DNA of 64,000 bases from Alphaproteobacteria bacterium (GTDB lineage: Bacteria; Pseudomonadota; Alphaproteobacteria; Bin65). Position 1 is the first letter of the stretch. Each line of letters opens with the position of its first letter. The notes below the pieces were generated by a model. It saw only the letters and a program-made list of their open reading frames with translations, ran no database searches and was not told the DNA's origin. Below are positions 10,473 through 19,350 of the stretch, in pieces. Location: assembly GCA_021776685.1 (NCBI GenBank), contig JAJFFJ010000040.1, forward strand, positions 1 to 64,000. Direction: 5' to 3'. Both the position numbers and the translations under genes were made by a program.

Positions 10473-10670
10473 GGACTGTCTCCGTCAGCGAGTGAATTGG
10501 GTTGCACAGGATATAGGCGATGGCGCGCCCCAGGGGAGGGTCCTAGATGGCCGCAGGGGAGGAAAACTGCGGGCTGCGCCAGTGGTCGCACCCCCGCATC
10601 CCCACCCCTGTCATCAGGCGCGGGGAAAGGCTATAGGTCTGCGGTCATTTTTAAGGGATACAGCCCACAC

Positions 10671-12077
10671 ATGCGTTACGTCTCAACCCGCGGCCAAGCG
10701 CCGGAACTCGGCTTCGAGGATGTGTTGCTCGCTGGCCTTGCCAGCGACGGCGGCCTCTATGTGCCTGCATCCTGGCCGGCGCTGCCGCCGGATGCCGGGG
10801 AATGGGCAGGCCTGCCCTATGCCGCGGTCGCCGAACGGGTGATCGCACCCTATTTGGGGGACGCCTTGGGGTCGAATGTCTTTGGCCCCATGCTGACGGA
10901 AACCTACGCCGCCTTTGATGACCCGGATGTGGCGCCGCTGTCCAATCTGGGTGGCGGCCTGCATATGATGGAGCTTTTCCACGGGCCGACGCTGGCGTTC
11001 AAGGACTTCGCCTTACAACTGCTGGGCCGATTGTTCGACCATATCCTGGCCCAGCACGGACGTCGGTTGACCATCGTTGGCGCCACCTCCGGCGACACGG
11101 GTTCCGCTGCGATTGCCGCGTGCCGGGACCGGGCGCACCTGGACATCTTCATGCTGCACCCAAAAGACCGGGTGTCTGATGTGCAGCGCCGGCAAATGAC
11201 CACTGTCGACGCGCCCAACGTTTACAACATCGCGGTCGATGGCACCTTCGATGACTGCCAGGACATCGCCAAAGCGCTCCTGGGCGACCCGGCGTTGCGC
11301 GCCGAGTTTGGGATGTCGGCGGTCAATTCCATCAACTGGGCGCGTGTGGTGGCGCAGATCGCCTATTATGTCTGGGCCTGGCTGCGGCTTGGCGCCCCGG
11401 AGAAAATTTCCTTCGCTGTCCCCACGGGCAATTTCGGCAATGTCTATGCCGGCTATTGTGCCCGCCAGATGGGTCTGCCGATCCACCAGTTGATCGTCGG
11501 CTCCAACCGGAACGACATCCTCACCCGGTTTTTCGAAAGCGCCACAATGGAGATTCGTTCGGTGGAGCCGAGTCTGAGCCCCAGCATGGACATACAGATC
11601 TCCAGCAATTTCGAGCGGCTGTTGTTCGATCTTTACGACCGAGATGGCGGAAAGATCGAGGCACTGATGACGGCCTTTCGTCGGGATGGACGCTTTGTCA
11701 TGGACCAGAACCCCTACAAGACCGTGCGGGGGCTGTTCCGGGGCGCGCGCTTCTCGGACGAAGACACGTTGGCGACCATTGGCGACCTGTTCCGGGAAAC
11801 CGGCGTCCTGGTTGATCCGCATACGGCTGTGGGGCTTGCCGCCGCACGAGACATACATATGGACCCAGATATTCCCATGGTGGTGCTGGCGACGGCCCAT
11901 CCGGCTAAATTCCCGGACGCAGTGGAAACGGCAACGGGCGTCCGCCCGGGCTTGCCTGAGCACATGGCGGACCTGATGACCCTGCCAGAGCAGGCCACGG
12001 ACCTGCCAAATGATCCAGCGGCAGTGGAGGCCTTCGTCCGCGCCCACGCCATAGCCGCCGGCGGAGTGACAGCATGA
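10671..12077 (+). CDS. thrC: Threonine synthase
   Basis: ThrC converts O-phosphohomoserine to threonine with PLP. The PLP lysine is K111 in LAFKDFALQ, the N-terminal signature YVSTRGQAP is at residue 3, and the SGDTGSAA phosphate loop follows. The 468 residues fit the long bacterial/fungal class. The ATG at 10671 is chosen because family homology begins exactly there; the frame stays open far upstream through the SURF1 region without meaning. Its end overlaps the M16 gene by 4 bp. The partner homoserine kinase is at 17056-18018. Confidence 0.95.
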   Translation: MRYVSTRGQAPELGFEDVLLAGLASDGGLYVPASWPALPPDAGEWAGLPYAAVAERVIAPYLGDALGSNVFGPMLTETYAAFDDPDVAPLSNLGGGLHMMELFHGPTLAFKDFALQLLGRLFDHILAQHGRRLTIVGATSGDTGSAAIAACRDRAHLDIFMLHPKDRVSDVQRRQMTTVDAPNVYNIAVDGTFDDCQDIAKALLGDPALRAEFGMSAVNSINWARVVAQIAYYVWAWLRLGAPEKISFAVPTGNFGNVYAGYCARQMGLPIHQLIVGSNRNDILTRFFESATMEIRSVEPSLSPSMDIQISSNFERLLFDLYDRDGGKIEALMTAFRRDGRFVMDQNPYKTVRGLFRGARFSDEDTLATIGDLFRETGVLVDPHTAVGLAAARDIHMDPDIPMVVLATAHPAKFPDAVETATGVRPGLPEHMADLMTLPEQATDLPNDPAAVEAFVRAHAIAAGGVTA

Positions 12078-13333
12078 CCGTGCGGGTCACAACGCTCACC
12101 AACGGTTTGCGGGTGGTGTCGGAGACGATGCCGCGGGTGGAGACTGTTTCTGTTGGCGCCTGGGTCGCGGTGGGCGCGCGGCACGAGCCGGCGGAAGTGA
12201 ACGGTATTTCCCATCTGCTCGAGCATATGGCGTTCAAAGGAACCCGCCGGCGCTCAGCACGTCAGATCGCCGAAGAGATCGAGGCTGTAGGCGGCTATAT
12301 CAACGCCTGGACTTCCCGCGAAGCCACCGCCTATTACGCCAAGGTGCTGAAAGAGGATCTGGCGCTGGCGATCGATCTGATCGCGGACATCACCCAGGAG
12401 CCGGCCTTCGACGAGGAAGAACTGGCCCGGGAGCGCGAGGTCATTCTGCAGGAGATCGGTCAGGCCCAGGACACGCCGGATGATCAGGTGTTTGAGAATT
12501 TTCAGGCAATCGCCTTTCCGAATCAACCACTCGGCCGATCCGTGCTCGGCGAGCGTGAGGTGGTGTCCGCCATGCCGCGTCAGGCGCTGGTGGACTATCT
12601 GCGCGGCAACTATCACGCCGGGCGGATCGTCTTGGCGGCTGCGGGTGCTGTGGAACACGATGCCCTGGTGACGCTGGCGGAAGCGGCTTTTGGCAGCTTG
12701 CCGTCAGGGGATCAGTCGCCGCCAGCGGCCGGCGATTATGTGGGCGGCGCGCATTGTGAGAAACGGGACCTGGAGCAGGTGCATCTGGTACTGGGCCTAC
12801 CGGGCGTCAGCCTGACAGACGACGATTTCTATCCGCTATCGGTCTACTCGACGATCCTTGGCGGCGGCATGTCCTCGCGCCTGTTTCAGGAAGTGCGGGA
12901 GAAGCGCGGCCTAGTCTACAGCATTTACAGCTTCACCAGCGCCTATACAGATACCGGCCTGTTCGGGGTTTATGCCGGCACGGGACGGGACCAGATCGGC
13001 GATTTGCTGCCTGTGATCTTTGGTGAGATGCGTGATCTCTCTGTCACCGTGGGCGATGACGAACTTGCGCGGGCAAAGGCGCAGATCAAATCCGGCATCG
13101 TCATGTCACTGGAAAGCACCAGTGCGCGGATCGAGCAATTGGCACACCAGATGCTGACCTACGGTCGGGTATTGGAAGTGTCGGAAGTGGTTGCACGGGT
13201 CGACGGCGTTACCAGTGACGGCGTACGCCAGGTTGGTGGCAGGCTTCTTGACGGTGGCTTGACCGCCGCCGCCGTCGGGCCCGTTGACAAGATACCTGAC
13301 AGGGACTCCATGGCCGCGTCACTTAGAGGCTGA
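12074..13333 (+). CDS. M16 family zinc peptidase (processing-peptidase type)
   Basis: This 419-residue protein resembles the mitochondrial processing peptidase beta subunit. The inverted zinc motif HLLEH is at residues 47-51, and the distal glutamates lie in EEELAREREVILQEI about 75 residues later. The C-terminal half has the inactive M16 repeat with a Gly-rich SRLFQEVREKRGLVYS block. The start overlaps the thrC stop (ATGA), a pairing common in alphaproteobacteria. The substrate is unknown. Confidence 0.93.
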   Translation: MTVRVTTLTNGLRVVSETMPRVETVSVGAWVAVGARHEPAEVNGISHLLEHMAFKGTRRRSARQIAEEIEAVGGYINAWTSREATAYYAKVLKEDLALAIDLIADITQEPAFDEEELAREREVILQEIGQAQDTPDDQVFENFQAIAFPNQPLGRSVLGEREVVSAMPRQALVDYLRGNYHAGRIVLAAAGAVEHDALVTLAEAAFGSLPSGDQSPPAAGDYVGGAHCEKRDLEQVHLVLGLPGVSLTDDDFYPLSVYSTILGGGMSSRLFQEVREKRGLVYSIYSFTSAYTDTGLFGVYAGTGRDQIGDLLPVIFGEMRDLSVTVGDDELARAKAQIKSGIVMSLESTSARIEQLAHQMLTYGRVLEVSEVVARVDGVTSDGVRQVGGRLLDGGLTAAAVGPVDKIPDRDSMAASLRG

Positions 13334-13392
13334 GCCTCTCAGGGACTGAACCTATTGCCTTTACCAGGAGGCTTACTTTCGAACCTCCCGGG

Positions 13393-13782
13393 TCAATATT
13401 CTATGGAAACCACCCGATAGAATAGCGCCGCCGCAAGACCCCAAATTACGTTCAGAATAGCGGCATAGACCCAGATCATATGGAATTGCGGTGGCAGTTT
13501 GCCGAACAGCCAGATTGCTCCCGCGGTGGCGATCAGGCCGATGACAATGCCGCGGATCAACCATAGACGGCTGAGCCAGGGCAGAGCCAGCAGCAGGGCC
13601 CAGATGCCGCCCCAGGTGCCCAGCATATAGATGGTCGGCGTTAGCGGCGGCACAGGCCGGCCCTTGAGACCGAGTATGTCAGGCAGACCAACCCGGTCGG
13701 CGACGATCAGCGCCGCATAGAAGACCAGCGTGCCGGCAAAGCCGCAGGCGAATGCGATGCCCAGATTGCGGACGAATGCCAT
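13393..13782 (-). CDS. Hypothetical four-helix membrane protein
   Basis: This 129-residue protein starts at the ATG at 13782 behind a strong GGGGGGAAG sequence. Hydrophobic helices are at about 5-28, 50-70, 75-95 and 100-122. A short Pro-rich loop (GRPVPPLTPT) separates the first two. It converges on the M16 gene and is read in the same direction as yqgE, whose stop lies 97 bp downstream of the opposite end. I do not recognise the family. Confidence 0.7.
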   Translation of the reverse strand: MAFVRNLGIAFACGFAGTLVFYAALIVADRVGLPDILGLKGRPVPPLTPTIYMLGTWGGIWALLLALPWLSRLWLIRGIVIGLIATAGAIWLFGKLPPQFHMIWVYAAILNVIWGLAAALFYRVVSIEY

Positions 13783-13879
13783 GGCAACTTCCCCCCAAAT
13801 TTCTTGTTCCTTGCAACGATCATGCACGCCGTGAAGGCGAGTCCAAGTGAAATCTTGACGACTGCCCGATGCGGAAGGC

Positions 13880-14443
13880 TCAGGCGCGGCCAAAGTTGCT
13901 GGCCAACTGGGCCGGATCGATGCCGATCTTGGCCAGCGCCGCGGTCCATTTGCCGCTGATCCCGGCGCCGAAGACCAAGTCATCATCTGCGGCAACGTGC
14001 AGCCAGCCATTGTCCTGGATCTCGTGCTCAAGCTGGCCGGGTCCCCAGCCGGCATAGCCGAGTGCAAGCAGCCGTTTCTCCGGCCCGCGGCCATGGGCGA
14101 TCTCGCGCAGCACCTCGACCGAAGCGCTCAGGGCGATGCCATCGTCCACCTCCATGGTGCCCTCGCACTCGTAGTCTCGGGAGTGCAGCACGAAGCCGCG
14201 GCCAGATTCCACGGGACCGCCGGAATGGACCGGCAGGCCTGTCTGGCTGGCGGGGACGTCAACGTCCAGTTGGTCAATCAGTTCGGCAAAGTCGATATTT
14301 TCGGCCATCCGGTTAATCACCAGCCCCATAGCGCCCTCTTCCGAGTGGGCGCACAGATAGATCACCGATTCGCTGAAACGGGGGTCGGGCATCGCCGGCA
14401 TGGCAATCAGGAGGCTGCCTGTCAGATACTGTTCATCGCCCAT
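13880..14443 (-). CDS. YqgE/AlgH family protein (UPF0301)
   Basis: The family block LIAMPAMPDPRFSESV at the N-terminus and GAMGLVINR identify the YqgE/AlgH fold. These small soluble proteins lack a proven biochemical function; AlgH influences alginate expression in Pseudomonas. The start is placed at the ATG at 14443 (187 residues), which has AGCAGGA in front of it and fits the family N-terminus. An ATG seven codons further upstream is possible. Confidence 0.88.
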   Translation of the reverse strand: MGDEQYLTGSLLIAMPAMPDPRFSESVIYLCAHSEEGAMGLVINRMAENIDFAELIDQLDVDVPASQTGLPVHSGGPVESGRGFVLHSRDYECEGTMEVDDGIALSASVEVLREIAHGRGPEKRLLALGYAGWGPGQLEHEIQDNGWLHVAADDDLVFGAGISGKWTAALAKIGIDPAQLASNFGRA

Positions 14444-14622
14444 GGGATCCTGCTCTTCCACCATAATATATGGACAATGTGCGGCAGAAAACAGCCGCTG
14501 GTGGTCTGGATTTTGGCCGCAGCCTGCCTATCTAAGCATCTGCATGCCAACGCGGACATGATCTCCGCAGAGGCCGACCCATCAAAACGCTTAATCAAGC
14601 AAACAGAACAAAGGGGAGCATC

Positions 14623-15105
14623 ATGGCCATCAACGTTGGCGACTCCGTACCCTCCGTAAAACTCAAGACCATCACCGAAGAAGGCATGTCGGACATTTCC
14701 TCCGAGGAACTCTTCGGCGGCAAGAAAGTGGTGCTGTTTGCCCTGCCGGGCGCATTCACACCCACCTGCTCTGCAAAGCACCTGCCGGGCTTTGTGCAGA
14801 AAGCCGGTGATTTAAAGGGCAAGGGCGTTGATGCCATTGCCTGCCTCTCGGTCAATGATGCGTTTGTCATGAACGCCTGGGGCAAGGACCAGAATGTTGG
14901 CGACGCGGTCATGATGCTGGCTGATGGCAACGCTGATTTCACCAAGGCCATGGGTCTGGAGATGGATGGCACCGGCTTCGGCATGGGCACGCGCTCGCAG
15001 CGCTACGCGATGGTCGTCGATAACGGCACCGTTACGGCGCTGAATGTTGAAGAGCCGGGCGCATTCGAAGTTTCCAGCGCCGAAGCGATGCTGGAAGCCG
15101 TTTAA
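14623..15105 (+). CDS. Peroxiredoxin, Prx5 type
   Basis: This 160-residue thiol peroxidase reduces H2O2 and alkyl hydroperoxides. The peroxidatic cysteine lies in PGAFTPTCSAKHLPG near residue 48, the exact Prx5/AhpE-like signature. The ATG has AGGGGAG at a good distance. It is a single gene with its own terminator at 15140-15186. Confidence 0.95.
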   Translation: MAINVGDSVPSVKLKTITEEGMSDISSEELFGGKKVVLFALPGAFTPTCSAKHLPGFVQKAGDLKGKGVDAIACLSVNDAFVMNAWGKDQNVGDAVMMLADGNADFTKAMGLEMDGTGFGMGTRSQRYAMVVDNGTVTALNVEEPGAFEVSSAEAMLEAV

Positions 15106-15139
15106 ACCGCCTTGTAGACCATCGCCATTTTGCAATGAG

Positions 15140-15186
15140 GGCGCGGTTCGCCGGGGTGCATTCCCCGGCGCCGCGCCTTTGTTTTT
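15140..15186 (+). terminator. Rho-independent terminator of the peroxiredoxin gene
   Basis: GGCGCGG pairs with CCGCGCC and, inside, GCCGGGG with CCCCGGC around a TGCATT loop. The hairpin is followed by TTTGTTTTT. It ends the peroxiredoxin transcript before the ABC transporter genes start at 15214. Confidence 0.8.
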
Positions 15187-15213
15187 GGCGGGACCGGGCG
15201 TAGGGTCGCTGCC

Positions 15214-15810
15214 ATGCTGCGGATAAGTGATTTCTCCTGGCACACCCGCCATCTTGACCTGCTCGAGGTGCCCGCAGGCGAGTGTGTCGTGGTGACCGGT
15301 CCCTCCGGCGCGGGCAAGAGCCGTCTGTTGCGGGCCGTGGCGGATCTGGAGCCGAGTACGGGCCTGGTAGAAGCTTTTGGCGCCGTCCGGGACGAAACGC
15401 CCGCCCCGGCCTGGCGGCTGCAGGTCTCCTATCTGGCCGCGACGCCCGGTTGGTGGGCGGATACGGTCGCGCCGCATTTGACCGATCTGGCGGCCGCCGC
15501 ACCGCTGTTCGATGCGCTGGGTCTGGCGGCAGATTGCACGACCTGGCAGGTGTCGCGGCTTTCCAGCGGCGAACGGCAGCGTCTGGCGCTGGTGCGCAAC
15601 CTGTTGCTCGAGCCGCGTGTGCTGTTGCTCGATGAGCCGACGGCGTCGCTGGATGCGGAGACGGAAGCAGCCGCCGAGCAGTTGATCCGGGACCGGCTGG
15701 AAAGTGGCGCCTGTGCGTTGCTCGTCACCCACGATGGGGCGCAGTCGACGCGGCTGGCGACGCGTGCGGTGGTGCTGGATGCCGGGGAAACGCGCGTGGC
15801 CACTCTATGA
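15214..15810 (+). CDS. ABC transporter ATP-binding protein, FetA/YbbL-like
   Basis: This 198-residue nucleotide-binding subunit has Walker A (GPSGAGKS, about 30-37), the signature LSSGERQR (about 116), Walker B (VLLLDEPT) and the switch histidine in LVTHD. It is short, as in the FetAB/YbbLM system, which is implicated in iron export and resistance to peroxide stress. It overlaps the permease gene by 4 bp and follows the peroxiredoxin, which fits a redox or metal stress role (inferred). Confidence 0.88.
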   Translation: MLRISDFSWHTRHLDLLEVPAGECVVVTGPSGAGKSRLLRAVADLEPSTGLVEAFGAVRDETPAPAWRLQVSYLAATPGWWADTVAPHLTDLAAAAPLFDALGLAADCTTWQVSRLSSGERQRLALVRNLLLEPRVLLLDEPTASLDAETEAAAEQLIRDRLESGACALLVTHDGAQSTRLATRAVVLDAGETRVATL

Positions 15811-16619
15811 ACGTCATCCCACTCAGCTATTGGGACCTGGGCATCGCCGCCGGTCTGGTGTTGCTGAATGCTTTGGCGTCTCTGGTGCTGGGGCTGGGCC
15901 TGACACGGTCCCTGATCATTGCCGGTGTGCGCATGACCGTGCAGCTGGCCCTGATTGGCCTGGTGCTGGTCTGGTTGTTTTCGGTCCAGTCGCCCTGGTG
16001 GACCTTGTTGGTCGCCTCTGTGATGCTGGGCATGGCCGGATATGAGGTATATGCGCGTCAGGCACGGCGGCTCCGCGGGTTCTGGGCCTATGGCCTTGGC
16101 GCCTCCAGCATGGTGCTTTCAAGCGTGGTCGTGACCCTCCTCGCCCTGGGTGCTCTGGTCCAGCCCGAGCCGTGGTATGATCCTCGCTATGCCGTGCCGT
16201 TGTTGGGCATGATCCTGGGCAACACCATGACCGGCGTTGCCCTGGGTCTGGACACGCTGACCACCGCAACAGTGCGCGATCAGGCGGCGGTGGAGGCGCG
16301 GCTGGCGCTCGGCCATCCCCGGTTTGATGCGATGCGGGTGGTCGTCGTGCCGGCGCTACGCAGCGGTTTCATACCCATCATCAACTCCATGGCCGCTGCC
16401 GGCGTTGTCGCGCTGCCGGGCATGATGACGGGGCAAATTCTTTCCGGCACGCCCCCGGAAGAGGCGGTCAAATATCAGGTGCTGATCATGTTCCTGATTG
16501 CGGGCGCGACCGGGGCGGGTGTGCTGATGGCGGTTTATGGCGGCGTGCTGCGGCTGACCGATGGACGTCACCGGCTGCGGCTCGACCGGCTGAAGCAGGC
16601 GGATCAGTCTGAAAGATAG
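15807..16619 (+). CDS. ABC transporter permease, FetB/YbbM-like
   Basis: This 270-residue membrane protein has about seven helices. The family signature is visible around [20 protein letters not shown], which defines the UPF0014/FetB group, together with ALGHPRFDA in a cytoplasmic coupling loop. Paired with the preceding ATPase it should form a FetAB-type exporter. Its 3' end overlaps the convergent rnhA end by 16 bp. Confidence 0.9.
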   Translation: MNVIPLSYWDLGIAAGLVLLNALASLVLGLGLTRSLIIAGVRMTVQLALIGLVLVWLFSVQSPWWTLLVASVMLGMAGYEVYARQARRLRGFWAYGLGASSMVLSSVVVTLLALGALVQPEPWYDPRYAVPLLGMILGNTMTGVALGLDTLTTATVRDQAAVEARLALGHPRFDAMRVVVVPALRSGFIPIINSMAAAGVVALPGMMTGQILSGTPPEEAVKYQVLIMFLIAGATGAGVLMAVYGGVLRLTDGRHRLRLDRLKQADQSER

Positions 16620-17056
16620 GGTGCCATACCCTGCCGCGCCAGTTCGTCTGCCCGTTCATTCTCCACGTGGCCGGCATGGCCCTTCACCCAAATCCACTCC
16701 ACGCTGTGCCGTGCCTGGACCGCCTCCAGTTCCCGCCACAGGTCCTCATTCTTGACCGGTTTCTTCGCAGCGGTGCGCCAGCCGCGTGCTTTCCATTCAT
16801 GGATCCATTTGGTGATGCCATCGCGGAGATAGGTGCTGTCCGTATGCAGCCGGACGGCAACCGGTTCCTTTAAAGCGTCCAGCGCCTGGATCGCCGCCAT
16901 CATCTCCATGCGGTTGTTTGTGGTCTCGGGCGCACCGCCGGTGATTTCCTTTTCCGTGTCGCCAAAACGCATCAGCGCGCCCCAGCCGCCAGGTCCCGGA
17001 TTGCCGCTGCAGGCGCCGTCGGTGAAGATGTCCACCAGCTTGGGGGCATCGGCCAT
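16604..17056 (-). CDS. rnhA: Ribonuclease HI
   Basis: RNase HI cuts the RNA strand of RNA-DNA hybrids. The catalytic carboxylates are in place: D11 region ([12 protein letters not shown]), E51 (NNRMEM), D72 (HTDSTY) and the late D136 (NERADELA). The 150-residue length is standard. The ATG at 17056 shares its T with the thrB stop (TGATG arrangement), so thrB and rnhA are coupled. The open frame continues upstream inside thrB and is not used. Confidence 0.96.
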   Translation of the reverse strand: MADAPKLVDIFTDGACSGNPGPGGWGALMRFGDTEKEITGGAPETTNNRMEMMAAIQALDALKEPVAVRLHTDSTYLRDGITKWIHEWKARGWRTAAKKPVKNEDLWRELEAVQARHSVEWIWVKGHAGHVENERADELARQGMAPYLSD

Positions 17057-18018
17057 CAATCGAGCCCCAACTCGCCCGGTCGGCTGACGCTCTGGTGAAA
17101 CCGTAGCTTGCGATAATATTCGAGCGGGTTCTTGGGGGTGACGAGTGCGCCTTCCGGGTGGAAGATCCAGTCGTGTAGTCGGGTCAGCAGGAACCGCAGC
17201 GCGCTGCCACGCAGCAGCAACGGCAGCGCCGCCATCTCTTCGGTTTCCACGTTTCGTGTCTTGCGGTAGGCCCGCACCATGTGCCGCGCCTTGGTGATAT
17301 TGAAGCTGCCATCGGTCTCGAAGCACCAGGCGTTCAGGCAGATCGCCAAGTCGTATGCGAGGAAGTCGGTGCAGGCGAAATAGAAGTCGATGAGGCCGGA
17401 CACCTCGTCATGCAGAAAGAACACGTTATCCGGAAACAGGTCGGCGTGGATTACGCCTGCCGGCAGGTCTGTGGGCCAGTTCGCCTCAAGGAATCCAAGT
17501 TCCGCCTCGATCTCTCCTGCCAGCCCATTCTGCACCTCGTGCGCCCGCGCCGCGCACCGCTCGAACAGTGGTCGCCAGGCGTCGACGCTCAGGCTGTTGG
17601 GGCGGTTCTGGTCAAACTTGGCGCTTGCCGTGTGGAAAGCCGCCAGCGCTTCGCCAAGTGGCGCGCATTGGCGAAGCTGCACCCGGCGCGGTGAAACCCC
17701 GGGCAGGAATGAGATGATCGCCGCCGGCCGGCCGCACAACTGGCGCAGCGCGGCACCGTCCCGGCCGTGAATCGGTGTGGGGGAAAGGATGCCTTGCCCC
17801 GCCAGGAAATCCATTAGCCCCAGAAAGAAGGGCAGATCGACCGGGTCAACCCGCTTCTCGTAAAGCGTCAGGATGTAGGAGTCGCGGTCGGTCTGCAGGA
17901 AATAGTTGCTGTTCTCCACCCCTTCGGCGATGCCCTTGAGGGACATCATCTCGCCGATATCATACTCGCGGAGAAAGTCTGCAAGCTCGCCGTCTGTGAC
18001 TTCGGTGTAAACGGCCAT
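17056..18018 (-). CDS. thrB: Homoserine kinase (APH-fold ThrB)
   Basis: This 320-residue protein is the aminoglycoside-phosphotransferase-fold ThrB found in alphaproteobacteria and pseudomonads. It phosphorylates homoserine for threonine synthase. The N-terminal MAVYTEVTD block, the GVENSNYFL segment and the catalytic loop [14 protein letters not shown] with IDFYFACTD are all present. It is first in a two-gene unit with rnhA. Confidence 0.95.
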   Translation of the reverse strand: MAVYTEVTDGELADFLREYDIGEMMSLKGIAEGVENSNYFLQTDRDSYILTLYEKRVDPVDLPFFLGLMDFLAGQGILSPTPIHGRDGAALRQLCGRPAAIISFLPGVSPRRVQLRQCAPLGEALAAFHTASAKFDQNRPNSLSVDAWRPLFERCAARAHEVQNGLAGEIEAELGFLEANWPTDLPAGVIHADLFPDNVFFLHDEVSGLIDFYFACTDFLAYDLAICLNAWCFETDGSFNITKARHMVRAYRKTRNVETEEMAALPLLLRGSALRFLLTRLHDWIFHPEGALVTPKNPLEYYRKLRFHQSVSRPGELGLD

Positions 18019-18182
18019 TTCCGGTCGCCTGATCTGATCCAGCCGCTAGATAGCCGGTCACGCGCAGCAGGGGCAATCTGCTCATGTGCCGCGCTTGGAG
18101 TTTGTCGGGCTTGTGTGGGCGGGGTGCGTCTCCTACAGTCCGCCAGCGATTTCGCCCGGATTGAACTTGTGCGCTGGAGCCC

Positions 18183-18425
18183 ATGATGACCGACCCAGTT
18201 CCCGCCCAGAAAGAGCCTTACAACGTGGCGCTCGAGGCTGGAAAATCCTATGCTTGGTGTGCCTGCGGCCTCAGTCAGAGCCAGCCCTATTGCGACGGTT
18301 CGCACAAGGGGACGGGACTTACACCTGTGGTCTTCAAGCAGGAAGAATCCGAGGAAGCTTGGCTTTGCGGCTGCAAGGCAACCAAAGATCAGCCATTCTG
18401 CGACGGTACGCACAACAGTCTCTAA
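18183..18425 (+). CDS. Double CDGSH-type iron-sulfur protein
   Basis: The 80-residue protein holds two CDGSH motifs: [16 protein letters not shown] and [16 protein letters not shown]. Each provides the 3Cys-1His set for a [2Fe-2S] cluster, as in mitoNEET and type-3 MiNT proteins. The function of bacterial members is not settled; electron or cluster transfer is likely. It has no membrane anchor. A lipoprotein gene follows after 18 bp on the same strand. Confidence 0.93.
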   Translation: MMTDPVPAQKEPYNVALEAGKSYAWCACGLSQSQPYCDGSHKGTGLTPVVFKQEESEEAWLCGCKATKDQPFCDGTHNSL

Positions 18426-18443
18426 ACACCGGCGATTTTATCC

Positions 18444-19001
18444 ATGCAAACAATTGTTCACGCCAGATGGGCACGGCTCGCGCCTGTCGCCTTTCTCCTG
18501 ATCACCGGGGTCGCAGTGCTGTCCGCCTGCGTGCAAAGTCGCCAGGGTGTCTGCCCCAGGGTGGCAATTGTCGATCGGCTTTCCACGCTGACACGCTTTG
18601 TGCCGGGCGCCCCGGAGACCCCTCAGAACATCATGTTTACGGCGGAAATCGTCGATATCAAGGTGACCTGTCAGTATTTCGATCAGCGCACCAACCTGCC
18701 GGCCAGCATCGAGGCGGAGACCACCAGCACGGTGACTGTGCGCCGCGGGCCGGCCATGCGCGGCGGCCGCGCCCGGTTCAAATATTTCGTGCTGGTGACC
18801 GACCGGCGCGGCACGATCCTCAACAAGAAAATCTATAGCGCCAGCGTGAGGCTCGGTAGTGGCGCGGTTCGGTACAGCGCAGAGAGCGGCCAGTCCTATG
18901 ACACCAGCCGCGGTGGCACGGGCCTGCGTTTCGAGACCTGGATCGGTTTCCAGCTCACCGAGAAGGAACGCCGTTACAACGACCGCCGGGCGGAGAAATA
19001 A
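18444..19001 (+). CDS. Putative lipoprotein
   Basis: This 185-residue protein has a signal peptide with a lipobox ending at C29 (VLSAC). The mature part contains Cys residues near the N-terminus and a beta-rich region whose charged segments (VTDRRGTILNKKIYS) resemble other uncharacterised alphaproteobacterial envelope lipoproteins. It should sit in the inner or outer membrane facing the periplasm. I cannot name the family with certainty. It precedes the glycine riboswitch. Confidence 0.75.
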   Translation: MQTIVHARWARLAPVAFLLITGVAVLSACVQSRQGVCPRVAIVDRLSTLTRFVPGAPETPQNIMFTAEIVDIKVTCQYFDQRTNLPASIEAETTSTVTVRRGPAMRGGRARFKYFVLVTDRRGTILNKKIYSASVRLGSGAVRYSAESGQSYDTSRGGTGLRFETWIGFQLTEKERRYNDRRAEK

Positions 19002-19019
19002 CCACAGCGCCGGACCCGC

Positions 19020-19047
19020 TTGACTCTCGGGGAGGTCCGGATAGGGT
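19020..19047 (+). promoter_or_regulatory. Candidate promoter of the gcv operon
   Basis: TTGACT and TAGGGT are separated by 16 bp and lie about 27 bp before the first paired element of the glycine riboswitch. A transcript starting near 19054 would carry the whole riboswitch. The -10 element is weak, so this is a tentative call. Confidence 0.4.
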
Positions 19048-19073
19048 GTCGTTGCATTTGCCGTTGATCCCTG

Positions 19074-19283
19074 TGGGAGAGACCGGCCCCTGGAAGCAGG
19101 AAGGCCGGCGCCGAAGGAGCAACCGCCCCGGAAACTCTCAGGCAAATGGACCGCAGGGTGAGGCGCCTCTGGAAAGCAGGCCGCCGACATTTATGTCGGT
19201 GGGCTCACCGAAGGGGAAAGCCGCGCGGCGGTCCGACCGGGCCGCGACGGTCAATCTCTCAGGTTCCGTGACAGAGGGGGCGT
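19074..19283 (+). ncRNA. Tandem glycine riboswitch
   Basis: Two glycine aptamers lie in series. Aptamer 1 runs from GGGAGAGACC through CGCCGAAGGAGCAA to AACTCTCAGGCAAA. Aptamer 2 runs from GGGTGAGGC through CACCGAAGGGGAAAGCC to CAATCTCTCAGGTTCCG. Both keep the conserved CCGAAGG and CTCTCAGG elements. A short linker joins them near 19143-19155. It precedes gcvT by about 70 bp and is expected to switch on the glycine cleavage operon when glycine is high. Confidence 0.93.
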
Positions 19284-19350
19284 TCGCCGGGTAGTTGCCC
19301 GCCGGACGGCCATGGGTCCCCAGGGATCCGATCAGCAACGGAACCGAACG

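Noticed and set aside
9687-10670. Upstream extension of the thrC frame through the surf1 region
   Set aside because: Threonine synthase homology starts at 10671; the extension is antisense to surf1 and not family-like.
13320-13375. Terminator after the M16 gene (AGCCTC/GAGGCT)
   Set aside because: The arms are six bases with a loop of about 30 bases and a poor T run.
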